From: Kuafuiihalomonas sp039024635
GTDB taxonomy: Bacteria; Myxococcota; Kuafuiibacteriia; Kuafuiibacteriales; Kuafuiibacteriaceae
Length of the DNA stretch: 64,000 bases
Assembly: GCA_039024635.1 (NCBI GenBank)
Contig: JBCCQA010000012.1
Location: 1-64,000, forward strand
Direction of reading: 5' to 3'
Shown here: piece by piece, positions 34,413-41,923 of the stretch
How the letters are laid out: each line of letters starts with the position of its first letter
Numbering within the stretch: the stretch's first letter is position 1
Notes under the pieces: generated by a model
Seen by the model: only the letters and a program-made list of their open reading frames with translations
The model's database searches: none
Told to the model about the DNA's origin: nothing
Made by a program: the position numbers and the translations under genes

Positions 34413-35039
34413 ATGTCCGCAGACATAGTCATCACACTCGTTGGCGCCGCCCTCCTGGTCGTCGTCGTCCTGGATGCTGCGCTGTCCCTCGGCTTGATGA
34501 AAGCTCAATTGAGAGTCGTGATCGGATCCCTGGGTGTCGTCCTCATGATCTACGGAGGCTATTCCTTTGGGGCGGTCGTCCAGTTGAGCCCAATGGAGCA
34601 GGTCGACGTGGGCAACAAGCGTCCAATCGAGTACCCAGTTCAGAAGGTCCAGGTGGTGTCGCCCATCGCCGGGGACGTCGTGAAGTGCCGCATGCTCACG
34701 ATGGGTGTGTATCCGGATGGTCACGACAAAGACATATGGGTCGTGCTGAGGCCGACCGATGATCGCTACTACCCTCAGTCGGACCACACGAATACCACCT
34801 ACAAGAGGGACGGTGAGTGGCAGGTGATCACTAGATTTGGTGGCGACAAGGACGAAGAGTACGACCTCATCGTTTACGAGACCGACGGAGCAGCTTCCCG
34901 CTTCTTCAGTGAGACCATCGAGGAGTGGAAGAAGGACGACTTCTACCCAGGCCTCGAACTGGACGAAGTTCCAAAGACCGCAGTCGAGGTCGACAGGCTC
35001 GTCGTCTCGCTTCAGGACAACTGTAGGGGCGTCTTTTAA
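34413..35039 (+). CDS. membrane-anchored protein of unknown function, partner of the GPH symporter
   Basis: 208 residues. Two N-terminal membrane segments (VITLVGAALLVVVVLDAALS and VVIGSLGVVLMIYGGYSFG) are followed by a soluble domain of about 150 residues (VQVVSPIAGDVVKCRMLTMGVYPDGHDKD, IWVVLRPTDDRYYPQSDHT, WQVITRFGGDKDEEYDLIVYETD). The soluble part resembles a small Ig-like/'protein of unknown function' sandwich that stays outside the membrane. A short hairpin (TCCTT-TCGG-AAGGA, 34392-34405) overlaps its ribosome site. No enzyme motif. Cotranscription with the symporter is suggested by the 28-bp gap. Confidence 0.6.
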   Translation: MSADIVITLVGAALLVVVVLDAALSLGLMKAQLRVVIGSLGVVLMIYGGYSFGAVVQLSPMEQVDVGNKRPIEYPVQKVQVVSPIAGDVVKCRMLTMGVYPDGHDKDIWVVLRPTDDRYYPQSDHTNTTYKRDGEWQVITRFGGDKDEEYDLIVYETDGAASRFFSETIEEWKKDDFYPGLELDEVPKTAVEVDRLVVSLQDNCRGVF

Positions 35040-35045
35040 GAAGAA

Positions 35046-35657
35046 TCACTTCGTCGCCCGCAGGGGTTCTAGCGAGAGGCGCGCCGTTTCCTCGACCGCT
35101 GCCGCCGGATCCCCCATGACCATTCGAGTAAGCAGCAAAGTCAGCTGGGCGTCGACGTACTCTGCCGCAAAGGCAGGACAGATGTGCGAGGCCGCTTCGT
35201 TTCGGTCGCGTGCGCGAACGAAGAAGACTTCGAACGCGCGCAGGCGCTCATGCTCCACAGATTCGAGTCGATCTCTGGTCTGAGGCCCGAGGTGGCCCCG
35301 GTCGAGACGCATCCGGGTGAACAGGCAGCCCGGGGGCCGCTTGTCGTCTTGGGTCATCGCAGCCAGACATCGATCGAAGGTCTCCACGAACGGCCGATCC
35401 TCGGCCATCAGGGCCAGGAGGGGCAGGACGGCTTGCCCCCGATAGCATTCTAGAGCCGCGTCCATGAGGCCGTCTTCTCCTCCAAACTCTCGGTAGAGTC
35501 CCGGTTTCGAGATCCCGACCCGTCGGCATAGCTCGTTGACCGAAGCCGCATGGAGGCCAGCCGTCCAGTAGTGGGTCATCGCCTTCCTTGCCGCGGCATT
35601 TCGGTCGATGGATTTGGGCCGGCCTCTATGGGCCGCCGTTTTGGGCGTGTCTGGCAT
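35046..35657 (-). CDS. TetR-family transcriptional regulator
   Basis: 203 residues from ATG 35657; a longer frame upstream runs through the promoter and is rejected. The N-terminal helix-turn-helix reads ALMTHYWTAG-type helix, HAASVNELCRRVGISKPGLYREFGGEDGLM, the usual TetR 'a...ia...Gvs.g.lY.yF..Ke.l'. The C-terminal ligand domain includes CLAAMTQDDKRPPGCLF, as in the AcrR-like 'rGCl' group. It is divergent from a membrane protein gene whose promoter carries a palindrome, so autoregulation and control of that gene are likely. Confidence 0.85.
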   Translation of the reverse strand: MPDTPKTAAHRGRPKSIDRNAAARKAMTHYWTAGLHAASVNELCRRVGISKPGLYREFGGEDGLMDAALECYRGQAVLPLLALMAEDRPFVETFDRCLAAMTQDDKRPPGCLFTRMRLDRGHLGPQTRDRLESVEHERLRAFEVFFVRARDRNEAASHICPAFAAEYVDAQLTLLLTRMVMGDPAAAVEETARLSLEPLRATK

Positions 35658-35682
35658 TTCGGTCCAAAGGGTACAATACCAC

Positions 35683-35726
35683 TTGACCACGACGATGTAG
35701 CCTTCATATTCGTACCGAACGGTTCG
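35683..35726 (+). promoter_or_regulatory. promoter and candidate TetR operator
   Basis: TTGACC (35683-35688) and CATATT (35705-35710) are spaced by 16 bases. The palindrome CGAAC-G-GTTCG (35716-35726) follows at the expected transcription start. A repressor bound there would block the gene at 35741; the divergent TetR protein is the obvious candidate. Confidence 0.5.
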
Positions 35727-35740
35727 AAAAGGAGACATCT

Positions 35741-36493
35741 TTGCTCGCAGGACATCTTGCAACCGCCATCGTTGCCAAACAGCAGGCCCCTCGAGGTCAC
35801 ATCGCTTTCTATCTCGTCGCTTCCCAACTTCCGGATCTGCTGTGGCAGCTCTTCCACTTTGTCGGTGTCGAGCCTTCGCCGCCGCTCAATCCCATGGCGG
35901 TGAGCCTTGACGGGGGTGCGCCTCCGATGCACCTGAGCCATGATCTGTTGCCCGTAGCGCTCTGGACGGCCCTCGTGATCGTCTTCGGTCGACTGGCCTT
36001 CCAGGCTTGGCGCCCCGGCCTGGCGGGCGGACTGCTCATGGTGGGACACGAGCTCACGGACCTCGCTGGTGGCTACCCACACTTCGTGTGGGGGCCCAGC
36101 TCGGCAGAATTGGGCACCGGCCTGTATCTGAGCGCGCCTTACCTCGCCGTTGGCCTCGAGGCCCTTTTCACGGTGGGAATGCTAGCGTGGGTGGTGCGTA
36201 CGGACCGTGGGCGAGGAGCGCGCAGGAGCTTCACGACCTGGCTATTCCGAGTTGGGGTGTTCGGAAGTGGCTTGGCCTTCATGCTTGGCTCTGCCGATCT
36301 GTCCATGGCCGAGGCTCTCGGTGTCGAACCCCTCCCCGTACTGGATGGCCTGGCCATGGTCGTTCTGGCCTCCGTATACTTCTTGACCACGGCTCCGCTC
36401 GTTTGGGGCGAGACTCGGCCTGTGCTGCCCGCGGAACCATCCTTACCTGGGGAGCTGGGCCAGCCGGCGACCCAAAGACGAGGACATGTGTGA
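35741..36493 (+). CDS. polytopic membrane protein, DUF457/metal-dependent-hydrolase-like
   Basis: 250 residues from a TTG with GGAG six bases upstream. The start MLAGHLATAIVAKQQAP..HIAFYLVASQLPDLLWQ resembles YdjM/DUF457 membrane proteins, which begin with 'H...g' and a 'lPD' motif. Six or seven membrane segments follow, with HLSHDL and GHELTDLAGG carrying more His/Asp. A His/Asp-based metal site at the membrane is possible. Controlled by the palindromic promoter shared with the TetR gene. Function unknown. Confidence 0.6.
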   Translation: MLAGHLATAIVAKQQAPRGHIAFYLVASQLPDLLWQLFHFVGVEPSPPLNPMAVSLDGGAPPMHLSHDLLPVALWTALVIVFGRLAFQAWRPGLAGGLLMVGHELTDLAGGYPHFVWGPSSAELGTGLYLSAPYLAVGLEALFTVGMLAWVVRTDRGRGARRSFTTWLFRVGVFGSGLAFMLGSADLSMAEALGVEPLPVLDGLAMVVLASVYFLTTAPLVWGETRPVLPAEPSLPGELGQPATQRRGHV

Positions 36494-36507
36494 GAGCTAG
36501 GCTCTCA
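36491..36507. terminator. compact hairpin between convergent genes
   Basis: TGAGAGC-TAG-GCTCTCA is a perfect 7-bp stem with a 3-base loop, placed at the stop of the membrane protein gene and 7 bp from the sigma-factor stop on the other strand. It lacks a T-run, so bidirectional termination is only likely, not certain. Confidence 0.4.
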
Positions 36508-36513
36508 AGGTCA

Positions 36514-37758
36514 TCAGCCTGCTGCCCTTTGCCGCCTTCGCATCAAGGCCGTTCGGATGGCTTCGCTGGGGGCCAGGCCCAGTGCCCGATCCCAGTAGCG
36601 TTCGGACACTTCACTGTGGCCCGCGCGACCGTTCAGATCGGCGAGGGTGGCGAACCAGAAGTGAGAGGACTCGAGCCAGTTCGGCGGTTCGAACTGGCTG
36701 AGCACGGATAGACCGGCGTCGGGCCCCTTCCACTCAGCAGTCGCCAAGGCTCGGTTGAGTCGATGAATCGGGGAAGGCGCGAGCTTCTCCAACAACAGGT
36801 AGGCGTCCACGATTCGATCCCAGCGTGTCTCTGCAAAAGAGGGCGCCAAAACGTGCTCGGCGGCGAGGCCAGCCTCGACGTGGTACTTTGTTAGGACCGT
36901 TCCTTCGGCAGACTGAGCCAACAAGACCAGCCCTGCTTGGATGTCTTCTTGGTCCCAGAGGCTGCGATCCTGCTCATCTAACAGGAGCAGTTGGCCCGAC
37001 TCGTTCCGGCGGCTCTTCAGCCTCCCCCGCTGAAGATGCATCAGCGCACGAAGGGCCGTGAGTTCAGCGGTCTGAACTACAGGGTTTCGGGCCAAGATTC
37101 CAGCCAGGCGCAGTGACTCGTCGCAGAGTTCCTGCCGAATCGACATTTCGGGATGCGAGGATAAGTAGCCTTCGGTGAAGAGCAGATAGCAGACGCAAAG
37201 AACGCTCGGCAGCCGTGGGCCCAGGGCATCCGTGTCGACCCAGTCGAATGAGCTTGACTGGAGTCGATGCCGTGCCCGGGTCAGTCGCTTGTAGACATTG
37301 GCTTTCGAGATGAGAAGCCGTTGTGCGATCTCATCGACACTGAAACCACACAAGAGCTTCAAAGCCACGACGAGCTGAGACTCGGGAGGCAGGTTGGGAT
37401 CGCAGCATACGAAGAGAAGCCGGAGAAGATCGTCCGACAACTCGGCCGCAAATTGCGCATCGGGAGGAGGGGAGACGACCTGCGGAAGGCGGTGGTGGTG
37501 GCGGTCCAAGAGACTCCACTGTCGCGTTCTTCTACGAAATTCGTCGAGAAGACGACGATGAGCCACCTTGTAGAGCCAAGCGATGGGCTCTTTGGGACGA
37601 GGTCCCTGCGGCCACCGGTGCACGGCCTCCATGAGCGCCGACTGAACCGCGTCCTCCACCAGGTCAAGGTGAGCCAGCCCGACTCGTCGCGACAGCATCG
37701 CGACGAGTCGTCCATACGCGTGTCGAAAAAAGTGATCGACTATGGCCGGGTCGTTCAA
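36514..37758 (-). CDS. ECF42-type RNA polymerase sigma factor with C-terminal TPR-like extension
   Basis: 414 residues. Region 2 reads DLVEDAVQSALMEAVHRWP..PIAWLYKVAHRRLLDEFRRR, and region 4 has KLLCGFSVDEIAQRLLISKANVYKRLTRARHRL. A long C-terminal extension (from about 190: PSVLCVCYLLFTEGYLSS, then helical repeats ending RALMHLQRGRL, GRAGHSEVSERYWDRAL) is the known ECF42 extension. It starts at a TTG that overlaps the stop of the DGPF gene (TTGA). ECF42 factors lack a classic anti-sigma and are paired with DGPF proteins, thought to act in their control. Confidence 0.9.
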   Translation of the reverse strand: MNDPAIVDHFFRHAYGRLVAMLSRRVGLAHLDLVEDAVQSALMEAVHRWPQGPRPKEPIAWLYKVAHRRLLDEFRRRTRQWSLLDRHHHRLPQVVSPPPDAQFAAELSDDLLRLLFVCCDPNLPPESQLVVALKLLCGFSVDEIAQRLLISKANVYKRLTRARHRLQSSSFDWVDTDALGPRLPSVLCVCYLLFTEGYLSSHPEMSIRQELCDESLRLAGILARNPVVQTAELTALRALMHLQRGRLKSRRNESGQLLLLDEQDRSLWDQEDIQAGLVLLAQSAEGTVLTKYHVEAGLAAEHVLAPSFAETRWDRIVDAYLLLEKLAPSPIHRLNRALATAEWKGPDAGLSVLSQFEPPNWLESSHFWFATLADLNGRAGHSEVSERYWDRALGLAPSEAIRTALMRRRQRAAG

Positions 37759-38093
37759 GGACGCATGATTTCAACGACCTCGACGCCCGAGCCAGGTCGA
37801 ACCAGACCGGGACACTCGCGCGCCACTTGGATCGCTTCTTCGAGACTCCCAGCCGCCACGATCATGTAGCCACCTATGAGCTCCTTGACCTCCACGAAGG
37901 GGCCATCCCTCGTTCCGTCCGTGACAAGCTTACCCACTCCAAGCTTGCCGCCCGGGTCGATGAGCTGAGCCTTGAACTTGTCCTGCCAAGCGCTGAACTG
38001 GGCATACATCTCCTGCATCTGGGCCGGTGATGGCTTCTCCGTCGATCCGTCACCCAGGCTTCTCTGCATGCACAGGTAGGTCTTCTTCGTCAT
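37755..38093 (-). CDS. DGPF/YCII-related protein, partner of the ECF42 sigma factor
   Basis: 112 residues. The diagnostic stretch is TDGTRDGPFVEVKELIGGYMI, followed by the SLEEAIQVARECPGL helix and a C-terminal 'g.gvEvveimrp' strand, as in DGPF (YCII-like) dimeric ferredoxin-fold proteins. AAGGA lies upstream of the ATG. It is first in a two-gene operon with the sigma factor (4-bp overlap). Family knowledge says DGPF genes are often the targets of ECF42, so an autoregulated stress module is likely; the signal is unknown. Confidence 0.9.
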   Translation of the reverse strand: MTKKTYLCMQRSLGDGSTEKPSPAQMQEMYAQFSAWQDKFKAQLIDPGGKLGVGKLVTDGTRDGPFVEVKELIGGYMIVAAGSLEEAIQVARECPGLVRPGSGVEVVEIMRP

Positions 38094-38422
38094 TGTCTTC
38101 GTTCCTTCCTAGGCGCTCTGCCTTGCCTCATGACGTGCAGCTCCAGACGAATTGGACACGAGATCGGTGTTCTTCGTTTGGGCTCCACTAGGGTTATCCG
38201 ACCCCAAGCAACTTTTATAGCCCCAACCAGAGCTTGGGCGGGAACTACCGCCGGATGTGTTCCCATGGGGTAGCGCTGAGGTACCAAGGCCATGGCGAGG
38301 TTCTGGATGAGAAAGAGCAGCGGGTTCCATTGGCGCTGCTCGGTCGCGTCGAAGCGGCGGTCCTCCAGCCAGTCGCTGAGTGAGAGCTGCGCAACAGGAG
38401 TGAGCGACTTTGGCCGAAGCAA
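38090..38422 (-). CDS. unrecognised fragment upstream of the DGPF gene
   Basis: About 110 residues whose stop overlaps the DGPF start (ATGA). The first half (LTPVAQLSLSDWLEDRRFDAT, NPLLFLIQNLAMALVPQRYPMG) reads like protein. The second half is basic and irregular, as if out of frame. It directly follows the SDR remnant on the same strand. I suspect it is the 5' or middle part of a decayed gene and not a working one, but the overlap keeps open a real small gene. Confidence 0.3.
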   Translation of the reverse strand: MLRPKSLTPVAQLSLSDWLEDRRFDATEQRQWNPLLFLIQNLAMALVPQRYPMGTHPAVVPAQALVGAIKVAWGRITLVEPKRRTPISCPIRLELHVMRQGRAPRKERRQ

Positions 38423-38449
38423 ACGGCCGGGCGTCTTGGCACCGGGCCT

Positions 38450-38705
38450 CTACGCCTTCATGAAGCGGGTGAACGTGTCTTGGAACTCAGGGTGCCAACG
38501 CGACAGGGCGGGACGATTGTGGATGATGTCGTCCAGGTTCCCCTCCGACCAGCTTCGTCGCCCTCTCCAGGGCGGTCTGCTCCAGATCGGCGAGACAGAT
38601 GCGCATCCCCCGCTTCGAGAGCGCCATGGCCGCGGCCAAACCGATGCCGCTCGCGCCCCCAGTGATCACGGCGACTTTGGCCTCGGCGATCGCAGGATGA
38701 TTCAT
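38450..38705 (-). pseudogene. SDR oxidoreductase with large internal deletion
   Basis: It begins MNHPAIAEAKVAVITGGASGIGLAAAMALSKRGMRICLADLEQ, a complete Rossmann N-terminus of a short-chain dehydrogenase. After about 55 codons the frame changes, and a typical SDR C-terminus (LDDIIHNRPALSRWHPEF, then FTRFMKA and stop at 38450) follows at once. The central 150 or more residues, with the catalytic Ser-Tyr-Lys, are gone. It is divergent from the Rrf2 regulator, which may once have controlled it. Confidence 0.7.
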
Positions 38706-38793
38706 GCCTTCTCTTTTCGCGTGGCAGAGCGCTCGTCAAGGAGCGAACTCGAAGTGTCTTGTGATCCCTAACTGTCGCAAGTAGAGTTACGAA

Positions 38794-39204
38794 ATGAGCT
38801 TTGGCGTCGCCCTTCATGCGATGCTCGTTCTGGCGCGGGACCCCCATCGACGCATGAGCTCGACCCAGATCGCGTCCAGCGTCGGTGCCAACCCGGTGAC
38901 CGTGCGTCGTGCTCTGGGTCTGCTCGTTGAGGCAGGGCTGGTCGAAACTCAGCCTGGGCCCGGTGGCGGCGCTGCCCTGGCCAAGCCTCCCCATACGATT
39001 GCCGCGGGTGAGATCTACAGGGCCGTGGGTCGGCCGGCCTGGATTGAGGGCCATGAGAACCCGCCCAACCGGAAGTGTGACGTGTCGGTGAGTATGCCTC
39101 GCATCATCCATCGCCTGGACCAGGCCATCGACGAGCGCGCGTGCCCCGTGCTCGACGAAGTCACGCTCCAGAGCCTCCTTGACGAAGAGATCCTCCGTAG
39201 GTAG
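38794..39204 (+). CDS. Rrf2-family transcriptional regulator
   Basis: 136 residues. The winged helix reads FGVALHAMLVLARDPHRRMSSTQIASSVGANPVTVRRALGLLVEAGLVET, with the glycine wing QPGPGGGAAL that Rrf2 proteins carry. Only two Cys are visible (RKCDVSV, ERACPVL), not the three-Cys cluster of IscR/NsrR, so an Fe-S sensor is unlikely. It lies upstream of a promoter with two GTAGCA-type inverted repeats and an SDR gene, which it probably represses. Divergent from the SDR remnant. Confidence 0.83.
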   Translation: MSFGVALHAMLVLARDPHRRMSSTQIASSVGANPVTVRRALGLLVEAGLVETQPGPGGGAALAKPPHTIAAGEIYRAVGRPAWIEGHENPPNRKCDVSVSMPRIIHRLDQAIDERACPVLDEVTLQSLLDEEILRR

Positions 39205-39290
39205 CGGCGCCGTCCCTGCCGAGGCATCTCTACCCGGCCAAGTCTTCCCCAGCCTTGTTAAAGAATCTCGCTTCTCGAGCCGCGAAGGGC

Positions 39291-39347
39291 TTGACAGAAA
39301 ATCTGTAGCACGAATAGCTACGGATTATCTGTAGCATCGAGTGCTAC
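39291..39347 (+). promoter_or_regulatory. promoter with two tandem operators, probable Rrf2 targets
   Basis: A perfect -35 TTGACA lies at 39291-39296 and a weaker -10 (TAGCTA, 39315-39320) 18 bases on. Two 17-bp inverted repeats follow: GTAGCACGAATAGCTAC (39305-39321, over the -10) and GTAGCATCGAGTGCTAC (39331-39347, just before GGAAGGAG). Their centres are 26 bp apart. The arrangement predicts cooperative repression of the SDR gene at 39362. Confidence 0.7.
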
Positions 39348-39361
39348 GGAAGGAGAAACAA

Positions 39362-40120
39362 ATGAGTTTGAACCATCAAGACAAGACCTATCTCGTCACC
39401 GGTGGCACGACCGGCATTGGTGCCGCCACCGTAACCCACCTGGCGGAGGCGGGCGCCCAGGTGATCGCCACGGGACGTTCGGCCGATACCCTGAGTGAAG
39501 CCCGGAAGACCGCTCCGTCCAACGTCGAGGTGATCGCCTCTGACGCCGGCGATCTGGAAGCCATCGCCCGCCTCGCCCAGCACATCGAAGAGACCTATCG
39601 CCGGCTCGACGGCGCCTTCATCAACGCGGGAGTCGCGCCCTTTGCTCCATTCGAGACTTGGACGGAGGACAAGTTCGATGCGCTGTACGATATCAACGTG
39701 AAGGGGCCCTTTTTTCTCGCTCAGAATCTGGTCCCGCTCCTGAAGGAAGGAGGGGCTTTGGTCTTCAACACTTCGGTCGTCCACGACATGGGGATGGGAA
39801 CGGCTGCAGCCTACGGCGGCAGCAAAGGGGCTCTCCGGTCCATCGTCCGCTCTCTGGCCATCGAGCTGGCCGACCAGGGGATCCGCGTCAACGCTGTGGC
39901 TCCAGGACCGATCGAGACTCCGATTCTCGGCAAGCTGGGGATGGACAAGGCCCAGCTGGATGGATTCGCGTCTCACGTCGCCTCTCGAGTACCGCTCAAG
40001 CGATTCGGAACGGGACAAGACGTAGCCCAGGCCGCCGGCTTCCTACTCAGCAGTGCCGCTGGCTACATCACCGGTGAGGAGCTCGTCGTCGACGGAGGTT
40101 GGCTGAACAACGTCGCCTGA
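39362..40120 (+). CDS. short-chain dehydrogenase/reductase
   Basis: 252 residues with GGAAGGAG before the ATG. The classical SDR plan is complete: TGGTTGIG cofactor loop, ATGRS after beta-2 (which favours NADP), INAGVAP, ALVFNTSVVHDMGM with the catalytic Ser, YGGSKGAL with Tyr-x3-Lys, VAPGPIETP and the C-terminal EELVVDGGWLN. Substrate unknown. Its promoter carries two inverted repeats and it follows an Rrf2 gene, so regulated expression is likely. Confidence 0.9.
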   Translation: MSLNHQDKTYLVTGGTTGIGAATVTHLAEAGAQVIATGRSADTLSEARKTAPSNVEVIASDAGDLEAIARLAQHIEETYRRLDGAFINAGVAPFAPFETWTEDKFDALYDINVKGPFFLAQNLVPLLKEGGALVFNTSVVHDMGMGTAAAYGGSKGALRSIVRSLAIELADQGIRVNAVAPGPIETPILGKLGMDKAQLDGFASHVASRVPLKRFGTGQDVAQAAGFLLSSAAGYITGEELVVDGGWLNNVA

Positions 40121-40230
40121 GCGAAGCAACCTCGAGTTCCAAGTGCTGGGTCCTGGTCGGCTACTGACGCTCCTCTCACCCATAAAGCCGATCGAACTTT
40201 GGTCACCCGCACAGTAGACTCGAACCCACA

Positions 40231-40911
40231 ATGTCGAGAGCACGCAAAGCCCTCGTGACGGGCGCAAATCGAGGCATGGGGCAGTGTGTTGCTCGGAAAC
40301 TCGCCGAGAGTGGTTTGGCAACGGTGTGGCTGGGGCGAGACCTCGAAGCCCTCCAAGAGGCGAGCCAGGGCGTCCCACGGGCGAGCCTACTGGAGGCAGA
40401 CCTCTCGGAGCCGGCCCAAGTGGAGCGCGCTCTGAGAGCGCTTCTCGAAGGTGGAGGCATCGACATCCTCGTCAACAATGCCGCGGTCTACCCGGCCGAA
40501 GACCTGTTGAAGATGGACGAATCGACTTGGCAACGCGCAGTGCAGATCAACCTCCTCGCACCGGTGCGACTGACCCGAGGCCTCGTGCCCGGCATGGTAG
40601 AGCGTCGATGGGGACGCGTCGTTCAGGTCAGCAGTGGGTACGGCGCCATATCCGAAGGCCTCCCCGGGCCTGGCGTCTACGCGTACACCAAGGCCGCGCT
40701 CAACGCCTTCACCCTCAAGCTCGCCCAATCCCTTCCAAGCGCAGTGAAGGCCAACGCCGTCTGCCCCGGTTGGGTACGAACCCGCATGGGAGGTTCGAAC
40801 GCGTCCCGTTCGGTCGAGGAAGGCGCCGCCGGCATTCTGTGGGCCGCGGAGCTACCCGATGACGGACCGTCGGGAGGGTTCTTTCGCGATGGTCTATCTG
40901 TTCCTTGGTGA
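40231..40911 (+). CDS. short-chain dehydrogenase, carbonyl-reductase-like
   Basis: 226 residues. ALVTGANRGMG is the cofactor loop ('TGAnrGiG' as in plant and fungal carbonyl reductases), WLGRD follows beta-2, then DILVNNAAVYP, VVQVSSGYGAISEG (catalytic Ser), YAYTKAALNAF (Tyr-x3-Lys) and VCPGWVRTRMGG. The end GGFFRDGLSVPW is typical of this subgroup. 110 bp separate it from the preceding SDR, so cotranscription is uncertain. Substrate unknown. Confidence 0.88.
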   Translation: MSRARKALVTGANRGMGQCVARKLAESGLATVWLGRDLEALQEASQGVPRASLLEADLSEPAQVERALRALLEGGGIDILVNNAAVYPAEDLLKMDESTWQRAVQINLLAPVRLTRGLVPGMVERRWGRVVQVSSGYGAISEGLPGPGVYAYTKAALNAFTLKLAQSLPSAVKANAVCPGWVRTRMGGSNASRSVEEGAAGILWAAELPDDGPSGGFFRDGLSVPW

Positions 40912-41020
40912 AACCTTCAGACTCTAGCGATCGGAAGGAGCTCAAGACCAGCGTCAGACGCAACTCTGGACTGTATGAGAGGCGTTTGACGCCATGGTGA
41001 GTCCCGCCTAGCGTCTCGGA

Positions 41021-41923
41021 GTGCGGCCTGACTTCAATCTGCTCGTCGCCCTGGAGGCGCTCCTAGCCGAACGAAGCGTCGCCGGTGCTGCTCGAAGACT
41101 CGGGCTCAGCACCTCCGCGACGAGTCGCACCTTGGCCCGTCTACGCGCATCCACCGGTGATCCTCTGCTCGTCAAAGCTGGACGCGGCATGGTTCTGAGT
41201 CCTCGAGCGCTCGCTCTGCGGGAGGAAGTCGCGGAGCTGGTCCGTGACGCTCGCACGGTCCTGGAGCCGGTTCACACGGAAGTGGCCTCCATCAAGGCCA
41301 GCCTCGTGTTGTGCACCGGGCAGGGATTCGTCGAGAACTTTGGTCCGGCCATTCTGCAGAGATTGAGGGCTGAGGCCCCGGGGATTCGGCTTCGCTTCGT
41401 ACACAAACGAAGCCGCGAGAGTGGCTTCCTTCGCTCGGGTGAGGTCGATCTCGAAACGGGCGTCATCAACGCGAAGACCGGGCCAGAGGTACGCACGCAG
41501 CTCTTGTTTCGCGACCGCTTCGTCGGGGTCGTGCGTTCCGGTCATATGCTGGCCCGAAAGCGAGTGACCTTGCGGCGCTTCTGCTCCGCGAGTCACGCCG
41601 AGGTTCTGCAGCACGCCCCCGGACCCGTCGACCGAGCACTGGCGAAGAAGAGAGCCGAGCGGGACATCCAGGTCGTCGTCGAGGGCTTTGCAACCCTACT
41701 GTCCCTGACCCGCGCCGCCGACTTCGTGGCCTGCGTCCCCGAACGCTACACCGGCGTTCTAAGGCGCGGCATGCACAGCTTCGAGCTTCCCTGTCCTCCG
41801 CCGGAGATACGCGTTTCCCTACTTTGGCATCCCCGCAGCGAAGCCTCTCCGGCCCATCGCTGGCTACGTCAGTGCGTTCACGAGGTTTGCAAGCAGACCG
41901 GCACACTCAAGCAAGGCCGGTGA
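41021..41923 (+). CDS. LysR-family transcriptional regulator
   Basis: 300 residues from a GTG. The N-terminal helix-turn-helix reads FNLLVALEALLAERSVAGAARRLGLSTSATSRTLARLRASTGDPLLVKAGRGM. The effector domain follows (LVLCTGQGFVENFGPAILQRLRAEAPGIRLRFV, DLETGVI, LLFRDRFVGVVRSGHML). GGCGT-TTG-ACGCC at 40981-40993, about 28 bp upstream, may be its own operator. The target could be the adjacent SDR or the methyltransferase that converges on it. Confidence 0.88.
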   Translation: MRPDFNLLVALEALLAERSVAGAARRLGLSTSATSRTLARLRASTGDPLLVKAGRGMVLSPRALALREEVAELVRDARTVLEPVHTEVASIKASLVLCTGQGFVENFGPAILQRLRAEAPGIRLRFVHKRSRESGFLRSGEVDLETGVINAKTGPEVRTQLLFRDRFVGVVRSGHMLARKRVTLRRFCSASHAEVLQHAPGPVDRALAKKRAERDIQVVVEGFATLLSLTRAADFVACVPERYTGVLRRGMHSFELPCPPPEIRVSLLWHPRSEASPAHRWLRQCVHEVCKQTGTLKQGR

